Part shown: in pieces, positions 1 to 9,665 of the stretch
Layout of the letters: each line of letters begins with the position of its first letter
Position numbering within the stretch: position 1 is the stretch's first letter
NCBI GenBank assembly: GCA_030747075.1
Contig: JASLLL010000035.1
Location: 1-25,337, forward strand
Direction: 5' to 3'
From: Gemmatimonadota bacterium
GTDB taxonomy: Bacteria > ARS69
DNA length: 25,337 nt
Program-made: the position numbers and the translations under genes
Notes under the pieces: model-generated
What the model was told of the DNA's origin: nothing
The model's database searches: none
Seen by the model: only the letters and a program-made list of their open reading frames with translations

Positions 1-677
<677 letters not shown>

Positions 678-762
678 ACTTAAATCAGCTACTTTCTTCC
701 CGCGATTTCACAAAAAGATCATGAAATCTACGTAGAAATATCGTATATTCAAAACCCCACAA

Positions 763-776
763 TTTCAAAGAACTGT
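763..776 (-). promoter_or_regulatory. boxA-like antitermination element in the tRNA-23S spacer
   Basis: The minus strand reads ACAGTTCTTTGAAA, close to the bacterial rRNA boxA element (TGTTCTTTGAAAAC in Bacillus subtilis), which recruits NusB/NusE for antitermination. It lies about 85 nt upstream of the 23S 5' end. A matching element occurs in the 16S leader at 2881-2893, which supports the call. The surrounding spacer (678-844) is AT-rich and otherwise unremarkable. Confidence 0.6.
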
Positions 777-844
777 TGAATTCCCAGTTAATTAGCTGGA
801 AATTTGCAAAAATTTAATACGCCAATCACTTCCATCAAGTTAAA

Positions 845-920
845 TGGTGGAGGTGAACGGTCTCGAACCGATGACCTCCGGCTTGCAAAGCCGGCGCTCT
901 CCCAACTGAGCTACACCCCC
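845..920 (-). tRNA. tRNA-Ala (anticodon TGC)
   Basis: The minus strand folds by eye into a 76-nt cloverleaf. The acceptor GGGGGTG pairs with CACCTCC (one G-T pair), and the D arm contains AGCTCAGTTGGGAGAGC. The anticodon stem CCGGC/GCCGG carries the loop TTTGCAA (anticodon TGC), and the T arm contains GGTTCGAGACC. The 3' CCA is encoded in the DNA. Its place between tRNA-Ile and 23S is the classic rRNA spacer position. Confidence 0.97.
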
Positions 921-944
921 GTAAAGCAAAAACGTTGATTTACT

Positions 945-1021
<77 letters not shown>

Positions 1022-1187
1022 ATCATCAGCGCGCCGCTGATAAAATCCCAGCGAAGCCGGGCTAACAGCCCATGCCGCAGGTTCGAGCAGCGAAACATTA
1101 TTTAATAAGAGAGCGTCAAGAGTGAAATGCGGAATTGACCTGGATAATTTTCCAAAATCAAAAACGAATCAATGATTTTTTAGAAAA

Positions 1188-2750
<1,563 letters not shown>

Positions 2751-2880
2751 AAGAATCGAACGGCCACCTCCGAAGAGGCAGCCAAATTCAAGCACAGAAA
2801 TATAAAGAGCCAAGCCGGACCGGGTAAAAGTCACCCGGAAGGCAAGGCCCACAGAGCCTTTACGAAACGGTGCACACCAT

Positions 2881-2893
2881 GTTTTCAAAGACC
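2881..2893 (-). promoter_or_regulatory. boxA-like antitermination element in the 16S leader
   Basis: The minus strand reads GGTCTTTGAAAAC, matching the TCTTTGAAAAC core of bacterial rRNA boxA. It lies about 33 nt downstream of the -10 box of the rrn promoter and about 130 nt upstream of 16S, which is the expected leader position. The same core recurs in the spacer at 763-776. Confidence 0.65.
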
Positions 2894-2925
2894 GTGCGTC
2901 GATTTCTCGCATCAACGCGGAGGGC

Positions 2926-2954
2926 AATCTAGCATCCGGATTCCGCGGAGTCAA
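2926..2954 (-). promoter_or_regulatory. rRNA operon promoter (sigma70-type)
   Basis: On the minus strand the -35 box is TTGACT (2949-2954), followed by a spacer of exactly 17 nt (2932-2948) and the -10 box TAGATT (2926-2931). Transcription would start near 2919, giving a leader of about 170 nt that contains boxA. This is the strongest promoter match in the window, as expected for rRNA. Confidence 0.75.
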
Positions 2955-3140
2955 CCTTTTCGACAAAAAAGATTCGACCCGCCCGAACCGCTCCAAGCTG
3001 TGGCGAAACCAGAGGTTAGGCCAGATTTGAACCCGTCACCAAACCACCGAATAGAAGAAATACGCGAACTATTCCAAGAAAACGACCAGAATGGGACATG
3101 ATTCGCGGCACTCCGCCGCCGATTCGGAGAACTGAGCGCG

Positions 3141-4376
3141 CTAGACGCTCCCCCCGCCGAATCTCACTCGCAGAAACCGGCGCTTGCCCACCTTGAGCCG
3201 GATCTCCGTCCCGGGTTCCGCCGGAATCCGGGACTGCGGGTCCGTCCACTTTGAGTCGTCCACCTGAACGCCGCCGCCCTTTACCAGGCGCCGCGCTTCG
3301 CTCGTAGACGGCGCAAGCCCGGTCTCCTTCAGCAAGTTGGCAATCGGGACTCCCTCGGCATTCGCCGGCACCTCCGCCACCGGAACCTCGTCCGGAGACT
3401 CCTTTCGGCGCACCACACGGTCGAAATGAGCCCTGGCCTCCGTCACGGCCTCCGGGGTATGGAATCGCCCCACAATGGCCGCAGCCAACGCATCCTTGCG
3501 TTCCAGCGGGTTTCCTCCCGCTTCGAGACCCTCCAGGGCCTCTCGCATCGCCTCGGCTCCAAGCCCCGAGACCATCCGGTACCACTCCGGCATGAGTTCG
3601 TCCGGGATGGACATCACCTTGCCGTACATGTCCTCCGGAGCGTCGGTGACTCCCACATAGTTTCCCAGTGACTTCGACATGCGCTGCACCCCGTCCAGTC
3701 CCGTGAGCACGGGGAAGGTCAACGCCACCTGCGGCTCCATGCCGTACTCCTTCTGGATGTGCCGCGCCGCCAGCAGATTGAATGTCTGCTCGGTGGCCCC
3801 GATCTCCACATCCGCGCGGATCTCCACCGAGTCGTATCCCTGCATCAGCGGGTAGAGGAACTCATGGACGGAGATCGGGCGCCCCTCGGTGTATCGCTTG
3901 TGGAAGTCGTCCCGCTCCATCATCCGCGCGACGGTGAACCGTGAGGAGAGCTCCAGAATGCCCGCAAAATCCATCTCCGCGAACCAGTCACCGTTGAAGC
4001 GAACCTCCGTTCGCTCCGGGTCCAGGACTCGCGAGAACTGCTCCCGGTAGGTTTCGGCGTTGGAGAGAATCTCCTCGCGCGTGAGCCGCGGCCGGGTCTT
4101 GTTTCGGCCGCTGGGGTCTCCGACCAGCGCCGTAAAGTCCCCCACGATCACCACGACCTGATGCCCCAGGTCCTGAAAACGCCGGAGGACACAAAGGCCC
4201 ACCGTGTGCCCCAGGTGAATGTCCGGGGCCGTGGGGTCAAACCCCTGCTTCACGCGAAGCGGCCGTCCCTCCCGCCGGGACGCCTCCAGCTTGTCGCACA
4301 GGGCTTCCTCCGTGTAGATCTCCTCGAGCCCTTCGCGGAGGGTCTCCATCTGGGTCTCAACAGGCAGAAAAGTCAT
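3141..4376 (-). CDS. tyrS: tyrosyl-tRNA synthetase
   Basis: Class I aminoacyl-tRNA synthetase that charges tRNA-Tyr in the cytoplasm; 411 aa, normal for the TyrZ-like bacterial type. The class I signatures are visible: HLGH (HIGH motif, residues 54-57, in the context DPTAPDIHLGH) and RMSKS (KMSKS, residues 232-236). The amino-acid pocket region includes VGDFTALVGDPSGR and YPLMQGYDS. The C-terminus (about 350-405) is an S4-type RNA-binding domain (LLKETGLAPSTSEARRLVKGGGVQV). The ATG at 4376 is preceded by a GAGG ribosome site. It is divergent from the M14 peptidase across a 204-nt gap and lies upstream of the rRNA operon on the same strand. Nothing suggests damage. Confidence 0.96.
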   Translation of the reverse strand: MTFLPVETQMETLREGLEEIYTEEALCDKLEASRREGRPLRVKQGFDPTAPDIHLGHTVGLCVLRRFQDLGHQVVVIVGDFTALVGDPSGRNKTRPRLTREEILSNAETYREQFSRVLDPERTEVRFNGDWFAEMDFAGILELSSRFTVARMMERDDFHKRYTEGRPISVHEFLYPLMQGYDSVEIRADVEIGATEQTFNLLAARHIQKEYGMEPQVALTFPVLTGLDGVQRMSKSLGNYVGVTDAPEDMYGKVMSIPDELMPEWYRMVSGLGAEAMREALEGLEAGGNPLERKDALAAAIVGRFHTPEAVTEARAHFDRVVRRKESPDEVPVAEVPANAEGVPIANLLKETGLAPSTSEARRLVKGGGVQVDDSKWTDPQSRIPAEPGTEIRLKVGKRRFLRVRFGGGSV

Positions 4377-4409
4377 GGGGGCCCTCTGAGGTTGGCACTT
4401 CGACCCGGA

Positions 4410-4438
4410 ATCCTATCCATGATCCACGCCCGTGGCGA
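4410..4438 (-). promoter_or_regulatory. candidate tyrS promoter
   Basis: The minus strand reads TCGCCA (4433-4438), a 17-nt spacer, and TAGGAT (4410-4415), about 35 nt upstream of the tyrS ATG. The -35 match is modest. The 17-nt spacing matches the other promoter candidates in the window. Confidence 0.35.
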
Positions 4439-4486
4439 GAGTCGAAATCCACAAACCTGCCGCTGGTGGCGCAGCCTCCGCTCAGA

Positions 4487-4495
4487 TGGTAGAAT
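4487..4495 (+). promoter_or_regulatory. candidate extended -10 promoter for the M14 peptidase
   Basis: TGGTAGAAT is an extended -10 (TGn followed by TAGAAT at 4490-4495), about 85 nt upstream of the peptidase ATG. No good -35 is seen at the expected distance, which is tolerated by extended -10 promoters. The call is by eye only. Confidence 0.3.
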
Positions 4496-4580
4496 CGCAT
4501 ATCGTCCGCTCCCCCCCGGCGGGCAGACCCGCACCGGCCCGTCTGCCTGAGTTCGCCGCCCATACCACGGAGTACCGCCG

Positions 4581-6857
4581 ATGACCCGCAAGCTGCTTGC
4601 CTTCGCACCTTTCGCCCTTACACTCCTGTTCTCCGCAGCTCCGGCTCCCGCGCTCGACCCGGCCTCGGGGGCCAACATCCTGGTCGCGATAGAGCCCGCC
4701 GATCGGGCGGCATTTGTGGACCTTCTCTCCCGCGACCTCGACGAGATCCGTCTCGGCTCCCGCTGCGAGTTTCTCGTGACCCCGGAGCAGAGACGCGAAC
4801 TCCTTGCCTATGGTCACGAAGTACAGACGCTGAACCCGGACATGCTTCAGGGTCTGCGCGAGATCAAACGGTCCCGCGGCGACCTCGGTGCCTACACGAC
4901 CTACTCCGAGATGATCGCGAGGCTGAACGCGATGGCCTCGGCGTATCCGTCGCTGGCAAGCCACTCGGTGATCGGCGTCCCCTCGCACGAAGGGCGCGAC
5001 ATTCACGCGCTGAAGATCTCCGACAATGTCGCCGTCGACGAGAACGAGCCCGAGGTCCTCTACATGGCGACCTACCACGCGCGGGAACTCATCACCGTGG
5101 AGATCGCGCTCGCGCTGGCCGACAGCCTGCTCATGAACTACGGCACCGATCCCAGACTTACGGACTGGGTGAATACCCGCGAGATCTGGATTCTCCCCAT
5201 GGTCAACCCGGACGGGCATGTCTATGTGGAGAATGTGGATTCGAACTGGCGCAAGAACCGTCGGAACAACGGCTGGGGATCCTTCGGCGTGGATCTCAAC
5301 CGGAACCATGCGTGGGAGTGGGGAGCTGACGACATCGGATCCAGTTCGTACTCGGGCAGTGAAGTCTACCGCGGACCCAGCGCGGTTTCGGAACCGGAGA
5401 TCCAGACGGTGCAGAGCTTCGTGGACTCACGACAGTTCGTCTTCTGCCTGTCCTTCCACAGCTACAGCAACCTCTGGCTCTGGGGTCCGGCCCATGTGCC
5501 GGGGCTTTCCGAAGACGAGGACATCTTCTCCGAGTTCGGCGCGCAGGTGAACGCGCTCAACGGGTACGCACCGGGAAACCCCGCCTCCGGAACGATCTAC
5601 ATCGCCAACGGAGAGGCGAATGACTGGATGTACAACTCCCCGACACACCCGAAGATCTTCGGGTTCACCCCGGAGGTCGGCGGCTCCTCCGACGGGTTTT
5701 ACCCGCCGGAGAGTCGCATCCCGGCGCTCATCGCCGAGAACATCGAGCCCGCGTGGCTGTGCCTCGCCTACGCGGAAAGGCCGGGGCAGTTGGCTCCTCC
5801 GGGAGCGCCCGCGATCACTTCCCCGTCATCCAGCGGTTCCGGGTCGTTCACGCTGGAGTGGGACGCGCCCACCACGGCGGACACGCAGCCGGTCTCCTAC
5901 GAAGTGGTCGAAATGACCGGGCCGGCCGCGTCCACCGACGGACTGGAGTCGGGCGGCGGGAACTTCACCGGGAACTGGTCGCCGTCGTCCGCGCGGGCAT
6001 ACGCCGGGAGCTTCAGCCTCTATTCGGGAAGCGGCGACGCCATGAACCGGATCTCCATCGCCTCCGAGGACTACCTGGTGCAGCCGGGCGACGCGCTGAC
6101 CTTCCGGGGGTGGTACGACATCGAATCGAACTGGGACTACGCCTATGTGCTCCTCTCCACCGATGGGGGCCGCTCCTTCACGAACCTCCCGGGAACGGGC
6201 ACTTCCGCCTCCGATCCGAACGGCAGCAACGCCGGGAATGGAATCACCGGGTCCAGTGGAGGATGGCAGGCGATGTCGTTCGACCTGTCCTCGTGGGCCG
6301 GGCAGCCGGTTCGCCTGGGATTCCGGTACAGTACGGACGCTTATGTGACCGAAGAGGGCTTCTACGCGGACGACATCCATCCCGTCATGGAGTGGGGCTC
6401 CGCAACCGTGGTCGCGGCAGCGGCACCGGGCACCACGCTCCCGCTCACCGGGGTGCCCGACGGCACCTACCACTACAAGGCTCGCGGCAGGGATGCGGAA
6501 GGAGACGACGGATACTGGTCCGCGCCGTGGGAGGTCGTCGTGGAATCCGCGACCGAGGTGGCGACCGCCCCGGCAACCGGACGATTCCATCTGACGGCGG
6601 CGACACCCAACCCCTTCACCAGAGAGACCGGAGTCTCCTTCGGCCTCAGGGAGCCGGGCACTCACCGGCTGACCGTACACAATGTCGCCGGCCGCCTGGT
6701 GCGCACGCTCTCGGATGGATCGCTGGGCGCCGGAACCCACCACGCCGTCTGGGACGGCCGGGATGACCGTGGACGAACCGCGCCGTCAGGGGTTTACTTC
6801 TACCGGCTTGCAACAGGATCCGGCACGCTGGACGGGAGGGTGGTCCTCCGAAGGTAG
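4581..6857 (+). CDS. secreted M14-family zinc carboxypeptidase with C-terminal sorting-type domain
   Basis: 758 aa. An N-terminal signal peptide (about residues 1-25, hydrophobic core then APA-L) indicates export. The M14 carboxypeptidase domain (about 110-400) shows the zinc ligands H166 and E169 (YHARE) and H293 (SFHSY), the substrate-binding NPDG and DLNRNH blocks, and the catalytic Glu E365 (GFTPEVGG). A beta-rich region follows (about 410-650), including a MAM/immune-inhibitor-like segment (YDIESNWDYAYVLLSTDGG). The last about 85 residues (from ATPNPF to VVLRR) resemble FlgD-like/T9SS type A sorting domains found on secreted proteins of FCB-group bacteria. It probably digests peptides outside the cell or at its surface. 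The ATG has GGAG upstream. The PBP gene starts 25 nt downstream, so the two may be cotranscribed. Confidence 0.9.
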   Translation: MTRKLLAFAPFALTLLFSAAPAPALDPASGANILVAIEPADRAAFVDLLSRDLDEIRLGSRCEFLVTPEQRRELLAYGHEVQTLNPDMLQGLREIKRSRGDLGAYTTYSEMIARLNAMASAYPSLASHSVIGVPSHEGRDIHALKISDNVAVDENEPEVLYMATYHARELITVEIALALADSLLMNYGTDPRLTDWVNTREIWILPMVNPDGHVYVENVDSNWRKNRRNNGWGSFGVDLNRNHAWEWGADDIGSSSYSGSEVYRGPSAVSEPEIQTVQSFVDSRQFVFCLSFHSYSNLWLWGPAHVPGLSEDEDIFSEFGAQVNALNGYAPGNPASGTIYIANGEANDWMYNSPTHPKIFGFTPEVGGSSDGFYPPESRIPALIAENIEPAWLCLAYAERPGQLAPPGAPAITSPSSSGSGSFTLEWDAPTTADTQPVSYEVVEMTGPAASTDGLESGGGNFTGNWSPSSARAYAGSFSLYSGSGDAMNRISIASEDYLVQPGDALTFRGWYDIESNWDYAYVLLSTDGGRSFTNLPGTGTSASDPNGSNAGNGITGSSGGWQAMSFDLSSWAGQPVRLGFRYSTDAYVTEEGFYADDIHPVMEWGSATVVAAAAPGTTLPLTGVPDGTYHYKARGRDAEGDDGYWSAPWEVVVESATEVATAPATGRFHLTAATPNPFTRETGVSFGLREPGTHRLTVHNVAGRLVRTLSDGSLGAGTHHAVWDGRDDRGRTAPSGVYFYRLATGSGTLDGRVVLRR

Positions 6858-6882
6858 TCGGACACCCACTGGAGGGCCCCGG

Positions 6883-9132
6883 GTGCGAAGAAAGCGACGC
6901 CGAAGGCCCGAGGGCGGTGGAGAGCGGCGCAAGCCCGCTCAGCGGCAGCCCCCGCCCGGCGGGAAGCCTCCAGGGGGCGCGGCGAGCAGCGACCGGTCTC
7001 CGCCCGCCCCAAGGCGTGGCGGCAGGCGGTCGGGCTTCGCTCTCTTCGTGCAGGTGTGGCTCCTCCTCACGCTTCTCGCGATCCTCGCGGGAGGCGGCGC
7101 CTTTGTCGCGGCACTCCTTCGATTCCAGAACGAACTCCCCTCCACCGCGCACCTGGAACGGATCGAACCGCCGGCAAACACGCGCATCCTCGACCGCAAC
7201 GGCACTCCGCTCGGAGACCTCTTTACGGAAGACCGCCTCCTGACGACGCTGGATCGGATCCCGCCGGAGATGATTGCCGCAGTGATCGCCACCGAGGACC
7301 GGCGGTTCCACGATCACTGGGGGATCAGCTATATCGGGATGGCGCGCGCCGTTCTCGCCAACCTGCGCCGGGGCCGCACCACGCAGGGCGGAAGCACCAT
7401 CACCCAGCAGCTGGCCCGCAACCTCTTCCTCACCCACGAACGCACGATGACCCGGAAGATCAAGGAAGCCCTGCTCACGATCCGACTGGAGAGGATCTAT
7501 GCCAAGCGGGAGATCCTCTCCATGTACCTGAACCAGATCTACTACGGGAACGGCGCCTACGGTGTGCGCTCGGCCTCCCGCGAGTACTTCGACAAGGACC
7601 CGACGGACCTGACGCTGGAGGAGTGCGCATTCCTCGCGGGGATCCCGGCGAATCCGACCGTGTATGACCCCCGGCGACGCATGGAGAACGCGCTTGGGCG
7701 TCAGCGTACGGTGCTCGCCATGATGGTCGACCACGGGAGCATCTCGGCGGACGAAGCGGCGGCGGCCCGCGCCGAGCCGGTCCGGCTGACGGTCCGGGAG
7801 CGCCGATCGATGGCGGCGCCCTACTTCGTGGAGCAGGTTCGGCAGTATCTGGAGACGAACTACGGGGCGGACCAGATCTACCGGAACGGGCTGTCGGTGG
7901 CCACCACGCTGGACCTGGAGATCCAGCGAACCACCGAAACGGCGCTGGAAGATCAGTTGCGTCGCCTGGAAGAGAAGAACCTCTACGAAATCGTCCGGGA
8001 CTCCACATGGGTAGCCCCCGCAGAGCCTCTCTCGAACTCACCCTATGTGCAGGGCGCCGCCATTGTTCTGGACACGAAGACCGGTGCGGTCGTCGCCATG
8101 GTGGGCGGGCGCGACTTCTGGGAGAGCCGTTTCAACCGTGCCACGCAGGCCCGACGCCAGCCGGGGAGCGCATTCAAGCCGTTCGTCTACATCGCGGCTC
8201 TGGAGCAGGGGATTGGCGCCTCCACGATCATCCGGGATGAGCCGCTCGTTGTTCCGCTCCCCAATGGCGATGTCTACAAACCGGAGAATACCTACCGTTC
8301 CTTCCGCGGTCCCGTGACCATGCGCACGGCACTCACCAAGTCGATCAATGTCCCCGCCGTCCGCATGATTCTCACGGTCAGCCCACGCGCCGCCGTGAAT
8401 GTGGCCCGGCGTTGCGGTATTTCGGGAGTGCTGCATCCCTATCCGTCGCTGGCTCTCGGCGCATCCGAAGTCACGCTGATCGACCTCGCCTCCTCGTACA
8501 GCGTCTTCCCGAATCTCGGGATTCATCACGAACCCTGGTTCATTCAGAGCGTCGCCGACCGCAACGGCACTGTTCTGGAGACAGGGCGCCCCACAACGCG
8601 CGAGGCGCTCGCCGCCCCGGTGGCTGCCGTCATGACGAATCTCCTCGAAGGCGTGGTGGACCGGGGAACCGCCAGTTCGGTTCGGTGGAAAGGGTTCCGG
8701 CTGCCCGCGGGCGGCAAGACCGGAACGATGGACGACTACATGGACGCGCTCTTCGTGGGATTCACGCCTCAGTACACGATGGCCGTCTGGGTGGGATTCG
8801 ATGTGAAGAAGACGCTCGGAGAGAAGATGACCGGAAGTGCCGCCGCGCTCCCCGTCTGGATCGAGGTCATGAAGGCGGCCCACGCGAACCTCCCCGACCC
8901 TCCCCCGTTCGAAGTCCCCGACGGCGTGGTCTGGCTGGAGGTCTGCCCGGAGTCCGGACTCCTCGCCAAGGGCGAGTGCGTCGCCTCCTTCCCGGAGATC
9001 TTCGTTCAGATCGACGCTCCCGACGACACCTGCCCCATCCACGGAGAAGAGGCGGCCTATGACGCGCAGACCGGAGATCTCCAGTTCGACCAACTGGATC
9101 GGGACTCCTTCGAGGGAAAGACGATCGAGTAG
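6883..9132 (+). CDS. mrcA: class A penicillin-binding protein (PBP1A-type transglycosylase/transpeptidase)
   Basis: Bifunctional peptidoglycan synthase at the inner membrane; 749 aa. A cytoplasmic N-terminus very rich in Arg, Pro and Gly (1-50) is followed by one membrane anchor (about 52-78). The GT51 glycosyltransferase domain carries the catalytic Glu E138 ([11 protein letters not shown]) plus [12 protein letters not shown] and the [12 protein letters not shown] block. The transpeptidase domain has SAFK (nucleophile S429, K432), SIN (487-489) and KTGT (from K612). I chose the GTG at 6883 because GGAGGG lies 6 nt upstream. A longer reading frame back to 6682 exists but overlaps the M14 gene and adds no conserved sequence. 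The symbol mrcA/pbp1A is by family resemblance; the exact paralogue is uncertain. Confidence 0.94.
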   Translation: MRRKRRRRPEGGGERRKPAQRQPPPGGKPPGGAASSDRSPPAPRRGGRRSGFALFVQVWLLLTLLAILAGGGAFVAALLRFQNELPSTAHLERIEPPANTRILDRNGTPLGDLFTEDRLLTTLDRIPPEMIAAVIATEDRRFHDHWGISYIGMARAVLANLRRGRTTQGGSTITQQLARNLFLTHERTMTRKIKEALLTIRLERIYAKREILSMYLNQIYYGNGAYGVRSASREYFDKDPTDLTLEECAFLAGIPANPTVYDPRRRMENALGRQRTVLAMMVDHGSISADEAAAARAEPVRLTVRERRSMAAPYFVEQVRQYLETNYGADQIYRNGLSVATTLDLEIQRTTETALEDQLRRLEEKNLYEIVRDSTWVAPAEPLSNSPYVQGAAIVLDTKTGAVVAMVGGRDFWESRFNRATQARRQPGSAFKPFVYIAALEQGIGASTIIRDEPLVVPLPNGDVYKPENTYRSFRGPVTMRTALTKSINVPAVRMILTVSPRAAVNVARRCGISGVLHPYPSLALGASEVTLIDLASSYSVFPNLGIHHEPWFIQSVADRNGTVLETGRPTTREALAAPVAAVMTNLLEGVVDRGTASSVRWKGFRLPAGGKTGTMDDYMDALFVGFTPQYTMAVWVGFDVKKTLGEKMTGSAAALPVWIEVMKAAHANLPDPPPFEVPDGVVWLEVCPESGLLAKGECVASFPEIFVQIDAPDDTCPIHGEEAAYDAQTGDLQFDQLDRDSFEGKTIE

Positions 9133-9176
9133 CCTTCGTTTCTCACCTTCCCGGGCACCTGCCCGTCGGTTTCCGG

Positions 9177-9205
9177 TTGCGGGGTCTTCGCGGATCCCGT
9201 ACTCT
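9177..9205 (+). promoter_or_regulatory. candidate rpmG-rpmB promoter
   Basis: TTGCGG (9177-9182), a 17-nt spacer, then TACTCT (9200-9205), about 32 nt upstream of the rpmG GTG. The same -10 hexamer and the same spacing occur upstream of mazG. Confidence 0.45.
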
Positions 9206-9236
9206 GTCCGGCTACTTCGCGAATCGGAGGAGTAAG

Positions 9237-9404
9237 GTGGCGAAAGGTACGAGAGAGAAGATCCGCCTGGTGTCGAGCGCCGGGACGGGCTACTTCTACA
9301 CGGTGACGAAGAATCGGCGGCTCCACCCGGACAAGCTCAAGATCCGGAGATACGACCCAAGAGCCCGCAAGCATGTGGAGTTCGTTGAACAGAAGATGAA
9401 GTAG
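9237..9404 (+). CDS. rpmG: 50S ribosomal protein L33
   Basis: 55-aa L33, a component of the large ribosomal subunit. The start is GTG at 9237, preceded by GGAGGAGTAAG; an upstream in-frame TTG at 9177 would add 20 unconserved residues and overlap the promoter. The sequence begins [20 protein letters not shown] and ends in VEFVEQKMK, both diagnostic of L33. It has no cysteine, so it is the zinc-independent (C-minus) form. It is followed after 24 nt by rpmB, a common pairing. Confidence 0.95.
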   Translation: MAKGTREKIRLVSSAGTGYFYTVTKNRRLHPDKLKIRRYDPRARKHVEFVEQKMK

Positions 9405-9428
9405 GCCCCAGCGCCTCGGGAGATCGAG

Positions 9429-9665
9429 ATGAGCAGGTATTGTCAGGTCACGGGAATCAAGCCCATTTCAGGCAATAATGTCAGCCACGCCCACAACAAG
9501 ACGCGGCGGCGCTGGAAGCCCAACCTGTCCTACAAGCGGTACTTCTTCGCCGAGGAGAACCGCTGGATCCGGCTCAAGATCTCCGCGCGCGGCATTCGCC
9601 TCATCGACAAGAAGGGGCTGGCCACGGTCATTCGAGAGATGCGCTCCCGGGGGGAGAAGGTCTAA
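9429..9665 (+). CDS. rpmB: 50S ribosomal protein L28
   Basis: 78-aa L28, a large-subunit ribosomal protein. Diagnostic segments are [19 protein letters not shown] near the N-terminus, [10 protein letters not shown], and the C-terminal [15 protein letters not shown]. The ATG at 9429 is preceded by GGGAG. A single N-terminal Cys remains, with no CxxC pair. Its TAA stop overlaps by 4 nt the stop of the convergent SGNH/TPR gene, so no separate terminator fits between the two genes. Confidence 0.96.
   Translation: MSRYCQVTGIKPISGNNVSHAHNKTRRRWKPNLSYKRYFFAEENRWIRLKISARGIRLIDKKGLATVIREMRSRGEKV

Larger units (their letters stand above)
2751..3140 (-). other. rRNA leader and rrn-tyrS intergenic region (no protein gene)
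   Basis: This stretch of about 390 nt lies between the 16S 5' end and the tyrS stop. From 2751 to about 2919 it is the transcribed 16S leader, with a boxA at 2881-2893. The promoter is at 2926-2954. From 2955 to 3140 there is only moderately AT-rich DNA upstream of the -35 box (an AAAAAA run at 2965-2970) that could act as an UP element. No convincing terminator for tyrS is seen: a short GCGGC/GCCGC hairpin near 3106-3120 lacks a T-tract. ORFs across this stretch on both strands have no family resemblance. Confidence 0.75.

Noticed and set aside
3100-3125. Terminator for tyrS
   Set aside because: The GCGGC/GCCGC hairpin is short and is not followed by a T-tract.
3016-3585. 189-aa minus-strand open frame
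   Set aside because: It is an out-of-frame shadow of tyrS, Gly/Arg-rich as expected from GC-rich codons read in the wrong frame.
6682-6882. Longer N-terminus for the penicillin-binding protein
   Set aside because: It overlaps the M14 gene; the GTG at 6883 has GGAGGG at the right distance.
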